Source: Zunongwangia profunda SM-A87 (GTDB taxonomy: Bacteria; Bacteroidota; Bacteroidia; Flavobacteriales; Flavobacteriaceae). From it: 64,000 nt of DNA. Shown piece by piece: positions 28,201-37,998 of the stretch; positions within the stretch are counted from its first letter, which is position 1, and each line of letters opens with the position of its first letter. A program made the translations under genes and the position numbers. The notes under the pieces were generated by a model. The model made no database searches. It was not told the origin of the DNA and worked only from the letters and a program-made list of their open reading frames with translations. The stretch is from contig NC_014041.1 of NCBI RefSeq assembly GCF_000023465.1, positions 3,416,001-3,480,000 of the forward strand, read 5' to 3'.

Positions 28201-28425
28201 CTTTTCCATTACCGAAACTGCCGGTAAAGGCATCGAATTGTTATCTGTCACCGTACCTGAAACAGTAATCGTTCCCTGTCCATAAAAATTCTGGACATTC
28301 AGAGTCATTAAAAAAAGAAGTAATAACGCGCTTTTAGGAATCTGCAGTAAAGCATTATCCTTAAAACCACAGATTTTGTTAAAACTTGCTTTCCACCCTT
28401 TTTGTAAGAGTAATTGTTTTTCCAT
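25213..28425 (-). CDS. SusC/RagA-family TonB-dependent receptor
   Basis: 1070 residues. After a long N-terminus and signal (ALLLLFLMTLNVQNFYGQG, about 33-51) comes the carboxypeptidase-like domain (SGTVTDNNSMPLPAVSVMEK), the TonB box region (LDEVVLVGYGKQKK), the plug (IRGISNISGGNAPLILVDGV, then ILIETKKG), and the 22-strand barrel ending in an aromatic residue (VVSLGTNFRF). It imports the ligand captured by its SusD lid. It heads an operon with SusD and three peptidase-type genes. A perfect 18-bp palindrome lies 31 bases upstream of the start. Confidence 0.95.
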   Translation of the reverse strand: MEKQLLLQKGWKASFNKICGFKDNALLQIPKSALLLLFLMTLNVQNFYGQGTITVSGTVTDNNSMPLPAVSVMEKGTQNGTQTDFDGNYTITVKEGATLVFTYVGMNPLEQAVDGRSVLDVSMKNDLQSLDEVVLVGYGKQKKISVVGAQSTIEPAELQQPVANLSTMLAGRVAGLTGVQRSGLSGYDGADIWIRGISNISGGNAPLILVDGVQRSLDNLDPRDIESFTVLKDASATAVYGIRGANGVILIETKKGELGKPQISVDYNEGISTFTRMPDLADGVMYMELANEALTTRGQPARYTQETIERTANNYDPLLYPNVDWFEEIFNDFGRNRRISTNVSGGAEAAKYYISIGYYDEKGMFTTDGLEDYDSNTKYKRYNFTSNLTVDITSTTKAHLGVQGYISDGNYPYWPTFNGNNPSGTGANSVFTQAMLVPPVEYPVLYPGGYVPGISPNGDLRNPYADVTKRGYRSENKNQLYSNLRLTQDLNFLTDGLSLSGLFSFDAFNQHYIIRSKRESTYYVNQEYPYTEDGEIILNETFEGGNFLGYSRENGGNRRFYLEASLNYDRNFGRHQVTGLLLFNRTDFVDAFAGDFVGSIPYRNQGLAGRATYSYDNRYFVEANAGYNGSENFSPNDRYGFFPSLAFGWVLSNEKFFESISNTINYFKIRYSDGLVGSASGAGRFAYLSRVETGEDGYSFGENAGTSFGGIAETYQGVNVTWAESRKQDLGIEINAFENSFKLIVDVFRERNKGTFLQRSDVPGYIGLVSDPYGNLGDSENKGFDGTIEYNKTFNELSLSFRGTFSYNKNKVIENGVPQQPYPWLDRRGSGLLARWGYVAERLYTLEDDTDGDGFITPNDGEGISEQFGQIMPGDIKYKDLNGDGRIDAYDQQQIGEGDIPYLTYGFGLSAQYKGFDASVFFQGQNAADIQIRGIGLQPFSGDGGRGNLFAIAEDRWTPENDNPYATFPRLSYGSSGVGQSNNTQVSTWWQRDQNFLRIKTAEIGYTLPNTISERIGLGNVRFYLRGTNLLTFTNFDLWDPELNTDNGTGHNGGQYPNVSVVSLGTNFRF

Positions 28426-28871
28426 GCTTAGTTAGTTTTAAAATTAACATAAAATCAACTAAAATATTTTAGTTAATCGTTTTAGCCAAGAAAATACAAT
28501 AATTCCACACATTCAAGTAAAAAGTTAATTTTAACATAATTAATTATTAATATTATAAAAAGCTAAATACGTAATTACTGAAATTTTAAAATCAAGAACA
28601 TCGTAAAATTAAACCCTCAATGAGGACTAATCACACTTCAGCTGCTATAAATAATAAAGAAACTCTGCTATTACGATTACCAAAACAACATTCTGCCGTA
28701 GCGACCTCTTAAAGTTCCCAAAGAATGATACCAACACAAAGATTTGGAATATTCAACATCTCAAATAAGCATGTAATTATATTTTTTAAAAGAACTGAAA
28801 GACCGCTCTATAAATTTCGACTCAAACCTCAAAAATTAAGCTTTTATTTGTTGCACTCTTAACCCCAACCA
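28426..28871. other. Intergenic region between SusC and the MFS gene
   Basis: 446 bases without a coding frame. The only structure I see is a perfect 18-bp palindrome AACTAAAAT/ATTTTAGTT (28457-28474), 31 bases before the SusC ATG. No clear TAnnTTTG element is visible for either divergent gene. Confidence 0.5.
28457..28474. promoter_or_regulatory. Perfect 18-bp palindrome upstream of the peptidase-locus SusC
   Basis: AACTAAAATATTTTAGTT is its own reverse complement over all 18 bases. Its place in the SusC leader or promoter suggests an operator or a leader hairpin. AT-only composition lowers the certainty. Confidence 0.4.
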
Positions 28872-30098
28872 ATGCATTTAAGACAAGCCTCAGAGAACCG
28901 AAAACAAATCGCTACAGTCATCACTTTTTTTACCATTCCCCTATCAGGATTCATGACCGATATTTATTTGCCTTCCTTTCCATCAATGGCACAAAACCTT
29001 TCGGTTTCTGAAAAAAGTATTCAGCTTACATTAACCTGTTTCTTTTTAAGCTACGGTTTTGCCCAATTAGTTGTAGGTAGTATTTTAGATAGTCTAGGCC
29101 GTTATAAACCAATATTATTTTCTTTAATTGCTTTAATCATTAGCAGTCTCGCGATTACCTGGACAGATCAGGTTTGGCTCATCTGCTTTTGGCGAATCGT
29201 ACAGGGATTAGGAACTTCGTTTATCGTTGTGGCAAAAAGAGCCTATTTTGTAGATCTTTACGATGAAGAAAAACGGAAGTACTTTTTAAGCTTTTTTACT
29301 ATCGTTTGGTCATGCGGACCTATAATTGCTCCCTTTCTTGGTGGCTATTTAGAGAGTTTATTTGCATGGCAGGCCAATTTTTATTTTCTCGCTATTTATG
29401 CAGGAGCTTTATTTATAGCTGAATTATTTTTTAGCGGAGAAACCATTAGAAATGTAAAGAAATTTAACCTGAAAAAAACTTCGATGCTTTATATGGTTAT
29501 GCTTAAAAACAAAGCCTTTGTATTTGGGATTTTAATTTTGGGAATGGCCTACTCTACCGTTATGGTATTTAATATTGCCGGCCCATTTGTGGTAGAACAT
29601 CACTTTGGTTTTAATGCTGTAACCACCGGCTACTGCACGCTTATTCTTGGAATTTCCTGGATGATAGGGGGAATTATAAGCAAGACGTTTTCTAAACAAA
29701 ACTTTTCTAGAAAATTAAAAGTATCGGCTTTTACACAAATCATACTACTTGTTCTATTTGTGATCGCTGCTGCTCAATTAGACCAGTTATATCTTTTAAT
29801 CATTTTTGCATTTTTGATCCATATTGTATCGGGCTTTATTTTCACCAATTACTTTACACAGAATATGATCTATTTCCCGAGCAATGCAGGGATAGCAGGA
29901 GGTTTAATTGGCGGATTGCTTTATATTATAACCTCTATCATAAGTTTTTTAATATCATCTTCAGGAGAGATCGCGAGTACCTTCGATATGTCCATACGCT
30001 ATTTAGGTGTTGGCATTCCGCTGGTTTTGGTTATTTTTTATTCTACTTTTTTAATTCTGAAAAAACAACAGAAAAAAGCTAAAATCACAACAGTCTGA
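28872..30098 (+). CDS. MFS transporter, Bcr/CflA drug-efflux type
   Basis: 408 residues with 12 predicted helices. The first loop has MTDIYLPSFPSMAQNL, and the motif A-like region GSILDSLGRYKPILF (about 65-80) and RIVQGLGTSFIVVAKRAYFVDLY (about 105-127) match the Bcr/CflA subfamily of proton-driven multidrug exporters. It appears monocistronic. The substrate is unknown; the subfamily includes bicyclomycin and sulfonamide exporters. Confidence 0.88.
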   Translation: MHLRQASENRKQIATVITFFTIPLSGFMTDIYLPSFPSMAQNLSVSEKSIQLTLTCFFLSYGFAQLVVGSILDSLGRYKPILFSLIALIISSLAITWTDQVWLICFWRIVQGLGTSFIVVAKRAYFVDLYDEEKRKYFLSFFTIVWSCGPIIAPFLGGYLESLFAWQANFYFLAIYAGALFIAELFFSGETIRNVKKFNLKKTSMLYMVMLKNKAFVFGILILGMAYSTVMVFNIAGPFVVEHHFGFNAVTTGYCTLILGISWMIGGIISKTFSKQNFSRKLKVSAFTQIILLVLFVIAAAQLDQLYLLIIFAFLIHIVSGFIFTNYFTQNMIYFPSNAGIAGGLIGGLLYIITSIISFLISSSGEIASTFDMSIRYLGVGIPLVLVIFYSTFLILKKQQKKAKITTV

Positions 30099-30324
30099 TC
30101 TTTGAACTTTAAGCCAAATTGAACTATAAATTGAAGGTAATTTTTAATGCTACACATTACTACCGACTAATTGATAGACTTTTTATTAAAGGCTTAAAAT
30201 AAGTTATGCCTGGAGATCCTTTCATTTTCACGGAATTCAGGGATGTGGCCCTTTATTTATTCCGCTACATTGCATAATATATACAAAGCATCATTGGCTA
30301 TGATCATTTTCCGGATACTCTAAA

Positions 30325-30771
30325 TTGATAATCAAATTGAAAAAACCAAGGTCTCTTTTGAACAGGCATGTCGTCATACTAAGTGCGGGGTTATTCATAG
30401 CTTCGCTATGCTTTAAAAGCTACTGTATAGAAGATAATTGTGCAGATGCTATAGGATCTTTTATTCTTGGAACAATAGGCTTTGTAATGGGTGGTGCCCT
30501 GATCTGCTGGTTAGCAAATCCCTTTATATTTTTGTCTTGGATTGTCATTAAAAAGTTTCCAGTACTCTCGTGGATACTAAGCGGAATTGCCTTATCAACA
30601 GGCCTTTTATTTATGACTTTTGACCGTATCATCATAAACGAAGCCGGACATTATAGTCCAATAACAGGTTATGCTTCAGGCTACTGGATCTGGATTATTA
30701 GCATAGCTATAATATTTTTATGGAATAGTTATAAACTTCTGTATAAGCGGTTTGGTATATTAAAAAAATGA
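30325..30771 (+). CDS. Small four-helix membrane protein
   Basis: 148 residues from a TTG start at 30325 (a TTG at 30337 is an alternative; no ATG is available before the first helix). Four hydrophobic segments at about 14-30, 42-62, 68-90 and 117-137, with a short loop containing EDNCADAIG. I recognise no family. It ends 13 bases before the WG-repeat gene, so the two are probably co-transcribed. It may anchor or assist that protein, but this is only neighbourhood. Confidence 0.55.
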   Translation: MIIKLKKPRSLLNRHVVILSAGLFIASLCFKSYCIEDNCADAIGSFILGTIGFVMGGALICWLANPFIFLSWIVIKKFPVLSWILSGIALSTGLLFMTFDRIIINEAGHYSPITGYASGYWIWIISIAIIFLWNSYKLLYKRFGILKK

Positions 30772-30784
30772 AACTATAGAATTG

Positions 30785-33208
30785 ATGGAAATTTGCTTCA
30801 ACAAAATGTATAAACGCATCCTATTAAAACCAGTTCAAAGAATTCAGATTGTATTTTTTGTATTTCTTATAATTTGTTTTGAGTCCTGCTCTTTACCTAA
30901 AAAAATAAATACTACGGTAAAACCTGGAAAAGGAAAAACCCCAGGTTTAGATACGATGGTATATTCTAAATCATCTGTATTTGAAAGAGGATTTGCCCAT
31001 GTAGAAAATGATAGTACAAATTTCTATATCGATACCACCGGACAGCGTATTTTCGATACTATTATAGATGAATATCATCCCATAGACAGTATTATTCCAA
31101 CCGGCGCCGGCTATGTTAGTTTACGCAAAAACCAAGACCGCTTGTTAAAAATTGTTAGCAATAAAAATTCCTACGGGTTGGTTGATGATAAAGGAAAAGA
31201 AATTATTCCAATAGTCTACGATTTAATTCAATTTCATTATAAACGCTATCTCTCACTTTATAGAAAACAAAAAATGACCTTTGCAGATAGTTGGGGGAAC
31301 CAGTTATTACCCTTAAAATTTGAAGAAGTAAGATTTTTAACCAACAGGTACTTTGATGTAAGTAAAGGAAATAAGTGGGGTGTTTATGATAGCAAAACCG
31401 ATAAGTTAATCATCCCAATCGCCTATGATGATATTGACTATTGTGGTGGTTGTGGTCATAAGTCATCTTACATTTATGCCAAGAAAAATGGTAAGTGGGG
31501 AATTATCGATTTTAATAATAATATATTAATTCCTTTTAACTATGATCATGCGCATTCTAATATGCGAAGTGACCAGTGGGTCGCTTCATTTAAAAAAGAG
31601 GGTAATAATCTTATTATAAATATTCCTTCAAGTAAAGAGTTTGATGATTCTGAGTTTAATTCCCTGGAAATTATAAACGGAGTACTCATTGTCGAAAAGA
31701 ACGACAAACAAGCGATAGTTAATAAACAAGGCGTACAAATTTCTGATTTCGAATATGATGAAATATCAGCTTTGTATACTAGCTTTCAAAACGAGGCTTA
31801 CCTTTCTGTAAAGAAAGATGGCAAATACGGTATTCTCGATACCCTTGGAAAAACTATTGTTCCCCCTATCTATCGGGAACGAATTATCCAGATAGGTGAT
31901 TATTTCTACATCAAGCAAAATGGCAAATATGGCGTATTAACTAAAGAAAATGAAGAATTACTCCCCATAAAATACAAGCAAATCACCGAAATCATCCGAC
32001 AAACTGCTGAAGGAAATGAAAAGATTGTGTTTCAAATAAAAAATAATGAACTTAAGGGCCTATTTTTTCCTGAAACTGGCGCACTGATCCCTCCCATATT
32101 TGACAATGTGCGAGTTTATCATAAAGATCAGGCGTATTATGATAGTGATTTTCCTCCGCAGTTGGTACAAGTCGTAAAAAATAATAAAATAGGCTATTAT
32201 ACGATCAATGGTGAAGAAAAACTATCTCCTTCTTATACTGATATTAGTTTTCTCGGAAAAGATATGGCTATACTGCGTAAGGATAAAGAAACTCAAACCG
32301 GCCTATATGATATCAGGCAACAAAAAGTCATAATTCCCTATATTTATGATAACATGAGCAAAATTTCCCATAATCCAGAGCTGATCATGGTTATCAAAAA
32401 CCAGAAAAATAATAAACCTGCTTATGGAATTTTTAACACCAAAGGCAAGGAAATACTTCCATTACAATACCAAAGCATACAACAGCTTTACCAGCAAAAC
32501 TTTTTATTGCAGCAACAAGATGGTGATTATTTACTCTGGAATGCCCAAAAGCAAGAAAAAGAGGTATTAGCCTTCCAAAAGGTGAGCACCATAGAAAATT
32601 ATCCTATTTTAATAGTAGAAAATGAAAAAGGAACAAATCTATATGATGTAAAAACAGGAAAACTATTATTGGATAATATGATGAGTAAAATCATTCGTCT
32701 AAACAATGGCCAATTCGCAGTATTTGCTAAAAATGACCAGGACCAACTAAAATACGGATATGCCAATAGCCAAGGAGAACTTGTTGTTCCTCCAATATAC
32801 GAGCCCGATAATGCTTCCACGGTTTATGATCTTCAGTATCGAAATTATTTCCCACTCTTTAAAAAAGATGCTGTTTCAGATCGAAAATTAATTGGTTTTG
32901 CCGACTTTGATGGAAAGATTTTAGTAAAACCTGTATACCATAGTGTTTTCCCTGAGGTTAATGGGAATGGTTTCATCACCGAAATAAACAGAAAGTTTGG
33001 ATTGATTTCAGCGTCTGGAAAAGAGCTTTTACCCCCAAACTATGATATTAACCCGTTTAGTTCCTATCGTCCTTATGGCAATACTGCAGAATTCAATTTC
33101 CCCCTCATGTTTGGTAAAAACGGACAATGGCAATACATTCAAAAAAATGGTAATATTTTACCGATAAGCTCTAATGAGGTGATTGAATTTATAAAACGCA
33201 GGCAGTAG
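30785..33208 (+). CDS. WG-repeat lipoprotein
   Basis: About 807 residues from ATG 30785; a start at ATG 30806 (MYKRILLKPVQ) is also possible. The signal segment IQIVFFVFLIICFESC ends in a lipobox-like SC. The rest is a run of at least nine WG-type repeats with the pattern 'kyGvid..Gk.iiPp.Yd.i', for example KWGVYDSKTDKLIIPIAYDDI, KYGILDTLGKTIVPPIY and FGLISASGKELLPPNYD. WG repeats form a beta-propeller-like scaffold of unknown binding role. It ends at a strong bidirectional terminator. Confidence 0.85.
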   Translation: MEICFNKMYKRILLKPVQRIQIVFFVFLIICFESCSLPKKINTTVKPGKGKTPGLDTMVYSKSSVFERGFAHVENDSTNFYIDTTGQRIFDTIIDEYHPIDSIIPTGAGYVSLRKNQDRLLKIVSNKNSYGLVDDKGKEIIPIVYDLIQFHYKRYLSLYRKQKMTFADSWGNQLLPLKFEEVRFLTNRYFDVSKGNKWGVYDSKTDKLIIPIAYDDIDYCGGCGHKSSYIYAKKNGKWGIIDFNNNILIPFNYDHAHSNMRSDQWVASFKKEGNNLIINIPSSKEFDDSEFNSLEIINGVLIVEKNDKQAIVNKQGVQISDFEYDEISALYTSFQNEAYLSVKKDGKYGILDTLGKTIVPPIYRERIIQIGDYFYIKQNGKYGVLTKENEELLPIKYKQITEIIRQTAEGNEKIVFQIKNNELKGLFFPETGALIPPIFDNVRVYHKDQAYYDSDFPPQLVQVVKNNKIGYYTINGEEKLSPSYTDISFLGKDMAILRKDKETQTGLYDIRQQKVIIPYIYDNMSKISHNPELIMVIKNQKNNKPAYGIFNTKGKEILPLQYQSIQQLYQQNFLLQQQDGDYLLWNAQKQEKEVLAFQKVSTIENYPILIVENEKGTNLYDVKTGKLLLDNMMSKIIRLNNGQFAVFAKNDQDQLKYGYANSQGELVVPPIYEPDNASTVYDLQYRNYFPLFKKDAVSDRKLIGFADFDGKILVKPVYHSVFPEVNGNGFITEINRKFGLISASGKELLPPNYDINPFSSYRPYGNTAEFNFPLMFGKNGQWQYIQKNGNILPISSNEVIEFIKRRQ

Positions 33209-33303
33209 TTTCTATAAAAGCTTTCATTAAAAAACTCAAGAAATTTTACTCTTATCAATACAATTAAAAATGTTAGAGAGCCACTTAATCCAAACCGCTA
33301 TAA

Positions 33304-33334
33304 AAAAACAGGAAGCATTAAGCTTCCTGTTTTT
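33304..33334. terminator. Bidirectional terminator between WG-repeat and SusD genes
   Basis: A perfect 13-bp stem AAAAACAGGAAGC/GCTTCCTGTTTTT with a five-base loop, ending in T on the plus strand and in T on the minus strand. It serves the converging transcripts on both sides. Confidence 0.88.
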
Positions 33335-33437
33335 ATGCAATTATCAACCTGAGTTTAAAAATTAAATGCTCTGATCCCGACAGTTATCGAAACAGCACCT
33401 CATCATTACTATTTAAACCTGGCGAAGATCATTTATT

Positions 33438-34892
33438 TTAGTTAAGCAACCACATTTGGGCATTGATATCATCACCTTCAGAAAATTGTCGGTTAATGGC
33501 TTCCTCCAGATGCTCAGCGTTATTTGTTGCTTCATCCATTGGATACATCCAACGCTTAGGAATTCTTCCGTTGTTTAAAATCCCTGCTCCGTCAGTATTG
33601 AATTCTGGAAATCCAGTGCGACGTTGTTCAAAGAATATTTGCCACCCGGTATTCATAAACATCGAAATATACTTTTGCTCCAAAATCTTTTGAATTTCAT
33701 TACCAGCATCTAAATCAATACGATCATTATCAAAATAATCTTCAGGCATTGGTGTCTTGAAAAAATCAAAAGAAGCCGCTACTCCATTTCTATAATGTGT
33801 TTCAGGATCTACAGCAATCCAGGAACGTACCGCAGCTTCAGCAATAATAAATTCCTGCTCCCAGTAGCTCATTAAAATGCTAGGCTCGTTAACGGGATCG
33901 AAAAAATATCGCTCTGCAATCCTACTCGCTTCTCCCGAAACAGCTTTTGAAGTATTTATATTTAAATCTTCACTACCCTTCAATCCTCCGTAGGATTCAA
34001 AGTCATTCATATCATCATCAGCCGCAGTTGGTTTAGGTTCTGCAAACCTAAATAATCGTGGATCTTCAAAATCTTTCAATTTATCGACAAAATTTTGTTC
34101 CATATAATAGGCTGTTTGTAAATCGTTATCATTAAAATATGGATAACGGTTATCCTGAATATTAAAATAATTTAAAGCTCCATTATCAGAATTTGATGTC
34201 ATTAAAGGATATTGAGCCGGATTATTAATGATTTCCTGAAATCTTGACCTAATATTTAAATCACTATCTCCCGTCTTATTGGATAAACTCATCAATACCC
34301 TTAAATAATAAGCATTAATAAGTTTTCGCCACTTTAATTTATTCCCCTTAAAAATAATATCCCCTACAATAGGTTCTTGATTTTCGGCTAACGCATCAGA
34401 GACCGACTTTAGATCATCCAGTACGCTTAAATAAATACTCTTTTGAGAATCATACACCGGTTGATAAATAGCTTCAGTAGCTAAAACAGCTTCAGTATAA
34501 GGCACATCTCCAAAAGTACGGGTAAGATCGATTATAAAATAGGAATTGAAAAAACGTCCCAGAATTTGATAAATCTCGATCCCTGCTTTTTCAGATTCTT
34601 CCATCATTTTTTTAACTTGTTTCAAATCGTCATACTTTCCAAAACCCGAGCGCTGCCAATTATAATATTGATTAGAGTTAACGCCATTAGTATAGGATAA
34701 ATATCGACTGGCAAGCGCACTGGATAGACTAACATTATTAAATGCTTTTGTTTGTATGTTGGTTAATAATAATTCTGGACTAACCGAAGTCGCCCGATTA
34801 GGGTCTTCCTGCAAATCCTCAATTTTACTACAACTGGTAAAGTAAAAAAGTGGCAGTAGCAATAATATGATAATAGCAATAATACGTTTCAT
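33438..34892 (-). CDS. SusD-like outer-membrane lipoprotein
   Basis: 484 residues, lipobox FTSC (cysteine 21), then SKIEDLQEDPNRATSVSPELLLTNIQT, the opening typical of the second SusD subfamily (SusD-like_2). The downstream GRFFNSYFIIDLTRTFGDVPYTEA block is the usual TPR region, and NGRIPKRWMYPMDEATNN is the C-terminal signature. It follows the frameshifted SusC by three bases, so it depends on the same transcript as the phosphodiesterase-type gene upstream. Confidence 0.92.
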   Translation of the reverse strand: MKRIIAIIILLLLPLFYFTSCSKIEDLQEDPNRATSVSPELLLTNIQTKAFNNVSLSSALASRYLSYTNGVNSNQYYNWQRSGFGKYDDLKQVKKMMEESEKAGIEIYQILGRFFNSYFIIDLTRTFGDVPYTEAVLATEAIYQPVYDSQKSIYLSVLDDLKSVSDALAENQEPIVGDIIFKGNKLKWRKLINAYYLRVLMSLSNKTGDSDLNIRSRFQEIINNPAQYPLMTSNSDNGALNYFNIQDNRYPYFNDNDLQTAYYMEQNFVDKLKDFEDPRLFRFAEPKPTAADDDMNDFESYGGLKGSEDLNINTSKAVSGEASRIAERYFFDPVNEPSILMSYWEQEFIIAEAAVRSWIAVDPETHYRNGVAASFDFFKTPMPEDYFDNDRIDLDAGNEIQKILEQKYISMFMNTGWQIFFEQRRTGFPEFNTDGAGILNNGRIPKRWMYPMDEATNNAEHLEEAINRQFSEGDDINAQMWLLN

Positions 34893-34895
34893 GAT

Positions 34896-37800
34896 TTAAA
34901 ATTTTGCGTTTAGGTTAATACCAATGCTTCTGGTGGCCGGTGCCTGTAAATTATCCCTTCCGGGATCTGGATCTACATTTGGTATTTTAGAAGAAAGCCA
35001 TAAATTACGCCCTATAAAAGATAAGCTTAGATTATCAAAAGGTAATTTAGACAATATATTTTCTGTAAAATTGTAACTTAAGGTGACCTCTCTAAGCTTA
35101 ATAAAATCCTCTTTATAGTAGTGGTAATTTTTATTATAACCATTACTGGTGGTCTGCATAAAGTTGATGTAGTTTACAGGAACATCATTAGGAGCGTAGG
35201 TTCTGGTATCATTCAAAATATTTCCGTTAACATCATAGCTAACATTCCCTCCTACTACTTTAACTCCGTTTCCTATAAATGTACTTTCTCCATTATTGGC
35301 ATCATCACGATATTGATTAACCGTACCTGGTGACGTACCTCCCCACCACATTTTTTGATTGGTGGTTGAATACATTAAACCGCCTAAACGGCCATCAAAA
35401 AGAAAAGATAAGGATACATTCTTATAAGATATGGTATTTGAAATTCCATAAGTAAGATCTGGCTCATTATAGCCAATAAACCTGGAATAAGGATCTGATA
35501 CGGGATAGCCGTTTTCAAAAATCACCTCTCCCGCTTCATTGGTTTGATATACCCCTGCGTAAATTTTATCTGTACGATCGCCCACACGAATAAATCCATC
35601 GGTTTGTTCACGATCACCATAAATTTCTTCCTGATATCTGCGATACTGACTTAAGTTAATTTGGGTATTCCATCTAAAATTTTTGGTCTTTACCGGTGTA
35701 CCGTCCAGTACAACTTCAATTCCTCGACGCTTATATTCGTCTCCATTCAACAAAATACTATTGTATCCGCTACTCTGGGAAATAGAACTGTAAATTAAAT
35801 TATTATAATCCCTGGTTTGGTAATAAGCGACATCTATTCCTAAACGGCTCTGTAAAAATCTGGCGTTCACACCTACTTCCCAGGTATCAGAGGTTTCGGG
35901 TTTTAAGTCGGAAGATAAAAGCTCATTTCCAAAATAGGTAGAAGGTGTACCATTCCAACTGGTTCCCTTGTCGTATGCCTGAATGTGATTATAAGGATTA
36001 TTCCCTATTTTACCTTCAGAAACCTGGGACCAGGAACCCCTTATTTTTCCAAATGTCATCCATTCTGGTGTATTCAGCAATTCGGTAAATACCAGTGAAG
36101 CGGATATAGAAGGGTAAAAGAATGAATTATTAGCTTCTGGTAATGTAGACACTTTATCATTTCTCCCGGAAAGGGATAAATAAAATGTATCATAAAAATC
36201 AAAATCTACAAATCCATAAAAACTGTGAATAGTCTCTTTTTCTTCCCTATTGCTGGCGATAAAGGTGACTCCAGCATTATTATCCAAATTGTAAAATCCG
36301 GGAATATTTAAACCATCTGTAGCCGTAGAATGGTTGGTAGACTTACGGTAATAATTTACATATGCCAATTCCCCCAGAAACCCCCAATTTGATTTGCAAT
36401 TTGATTTTCATATTTCAAACCAAAATCAGTAGTAATATCAAAATAAGTAGCATCAACTACCGTAAAATTACCTCTTGAACGCGCACCATACCCAATATAA
36501 CTCTTGGGCTCCTTATAAGTCCTGTTTAAGCCATAAACATTAGTGCCTCCACGACCTTTTAAGCTTAAATGAGGAGTAAGTTTATATTCTATATTTAAAT
36601 TTCCAAAGACATTATCTTTACTATATCCACGCTGATATTCATAGGCCTGAAAATAAGGATTATTATAATAGGAAACATTGAAATGACGCTGCTGGTATCC
36701 TACTTCACCTTCTCTCCAGTAATTTCTTAAATCACGGATATCCACATCTACTCCCGTCCATAGCACGAGGTTATACAGGTAATTAGTAGGTCCATAACCA
36801 ACTTCAGGAAAATTATCCGTATACTGTTTATTGTAAGTCAATGCAGAATTTATCGAGAGGTTTTCAGAAGGATTTAAACTTCCGCCAAGGTTAAAAGACG
36901 TATTATTTAAATCGGTATTAGGAACAATACCTTTTTGATAAACATTAGAGATAGATGTTCTAAAACTCGCTTTCTCACTTCCCCAGTCTACGCTTACATT
37001 ATTAGTCTGAATCAATCCTGTTCTAAAAAAGTTTTCGATATTATCTGCTCCTCTGGATACATACGGTAACGGAATAAGTTCTCCGGTATCTGGATTAACT
37101 TCACTATTATATTGTGGTGTTTCAAAATAGCCACTAGGAGTGCTAGAATCTAATTGATCTAAGCGTGGCCCCCAAATCCAGCCACCACCTTCAGTTCCAG
37201 AGCCACTTCCGTTTACGTAGGCATAAACACCCTGATTTCCGTTTCCATAAGTGGTTTGAACCTCAGGAACTTTTATAAACGAAGGCTGGAACATGGTCGA
37301 ATTATTTACGGTAACCGTAAGTCTTCCTTTTTTTCCTTTTTTTGTGGTAATCATTATCGCGCCGTTACGCCCTACCGATCCATATAATGCCGATGCTGTA
37401 GCTCCTTTTAAAACACTTATGCTTTCGATATCATCAGAATTAACCTTCCATAAATCGGTAGTACGATCTGGAATACCATCAATAACTAATAACGGACTCG
37501 CCCCTCGCAGACTAATTTGTGGATCCTGAAATAAATCTGTAGAGTTTTGAATATTTAATCCCGCAACCCGTCCGGTAAGGGAATTAACAAAATTAGGTTC
37601 TTTTGCTTTTTCCAGTTGCTGCCCATCAACTTCCTGAACAGCATAGCCTAAAGCCTTTTTCTCTTTCTTAATTCCTAAAGCGGTAACCACAACTTCATTC
37701 AATTGGGAAGCATCTTCTGCTAAAACAACATCAATAATTGTTTGATCTTTTACAGCTATTCTTTGGGTGCGAAAACCCATGAAAGAAAATTCCAACGTAT

Positions 37801-37993
37801 CACGGGATGTTGCTTCAATGCTGTATTTCCCATCAAAATCAGAGATGGTCCCCTCTGATGAATTAAGTAATAGTACGTTAACTCCTCCTAAGGGAATTCC
37901 ATCATTATCAGTGATTTCACCGGTAATTTGGTTTTGGGAAAAACCGATAGTCGTTGCTAGTAAAAGCAACAGTAGCGTAATTTTTTTAGTCAT
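34896..37993 (-). pseudogene. SusC/RagA TonB-dependent receptor, frameshifted
   Basis: Two frames (36356-37993 and 34896-36368) together give one SusC of about 1030 residues: signal peptide, carboxypeptidase-like domain, TonB box (LNEVVVTALGIKKEKK), plug, and barrel ending in SIGINLNAKF. The first frame reads ...GGFWGNWHM-stop. Adding one G to the run of five G (minus strand; C at 36371-36375) restores ...GGFWGELAYVNYYRK and continues to the end. The second frame has no start codon of its own except a TTG inside the receptor. Either a true inactivating indel, a phase-variable tract, or a sequencing error; the rest of the gene shows no decay. Confidence 0.85.
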
Positions 37994-37998
37994 AATGC

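Noticed and set aside
34896..36368. The downstream SusC frame as a separate gene
   Set aside because: It has only barrel strands, no signal, no plug and an internal TTG as start; it is the continuation of the frame before it.
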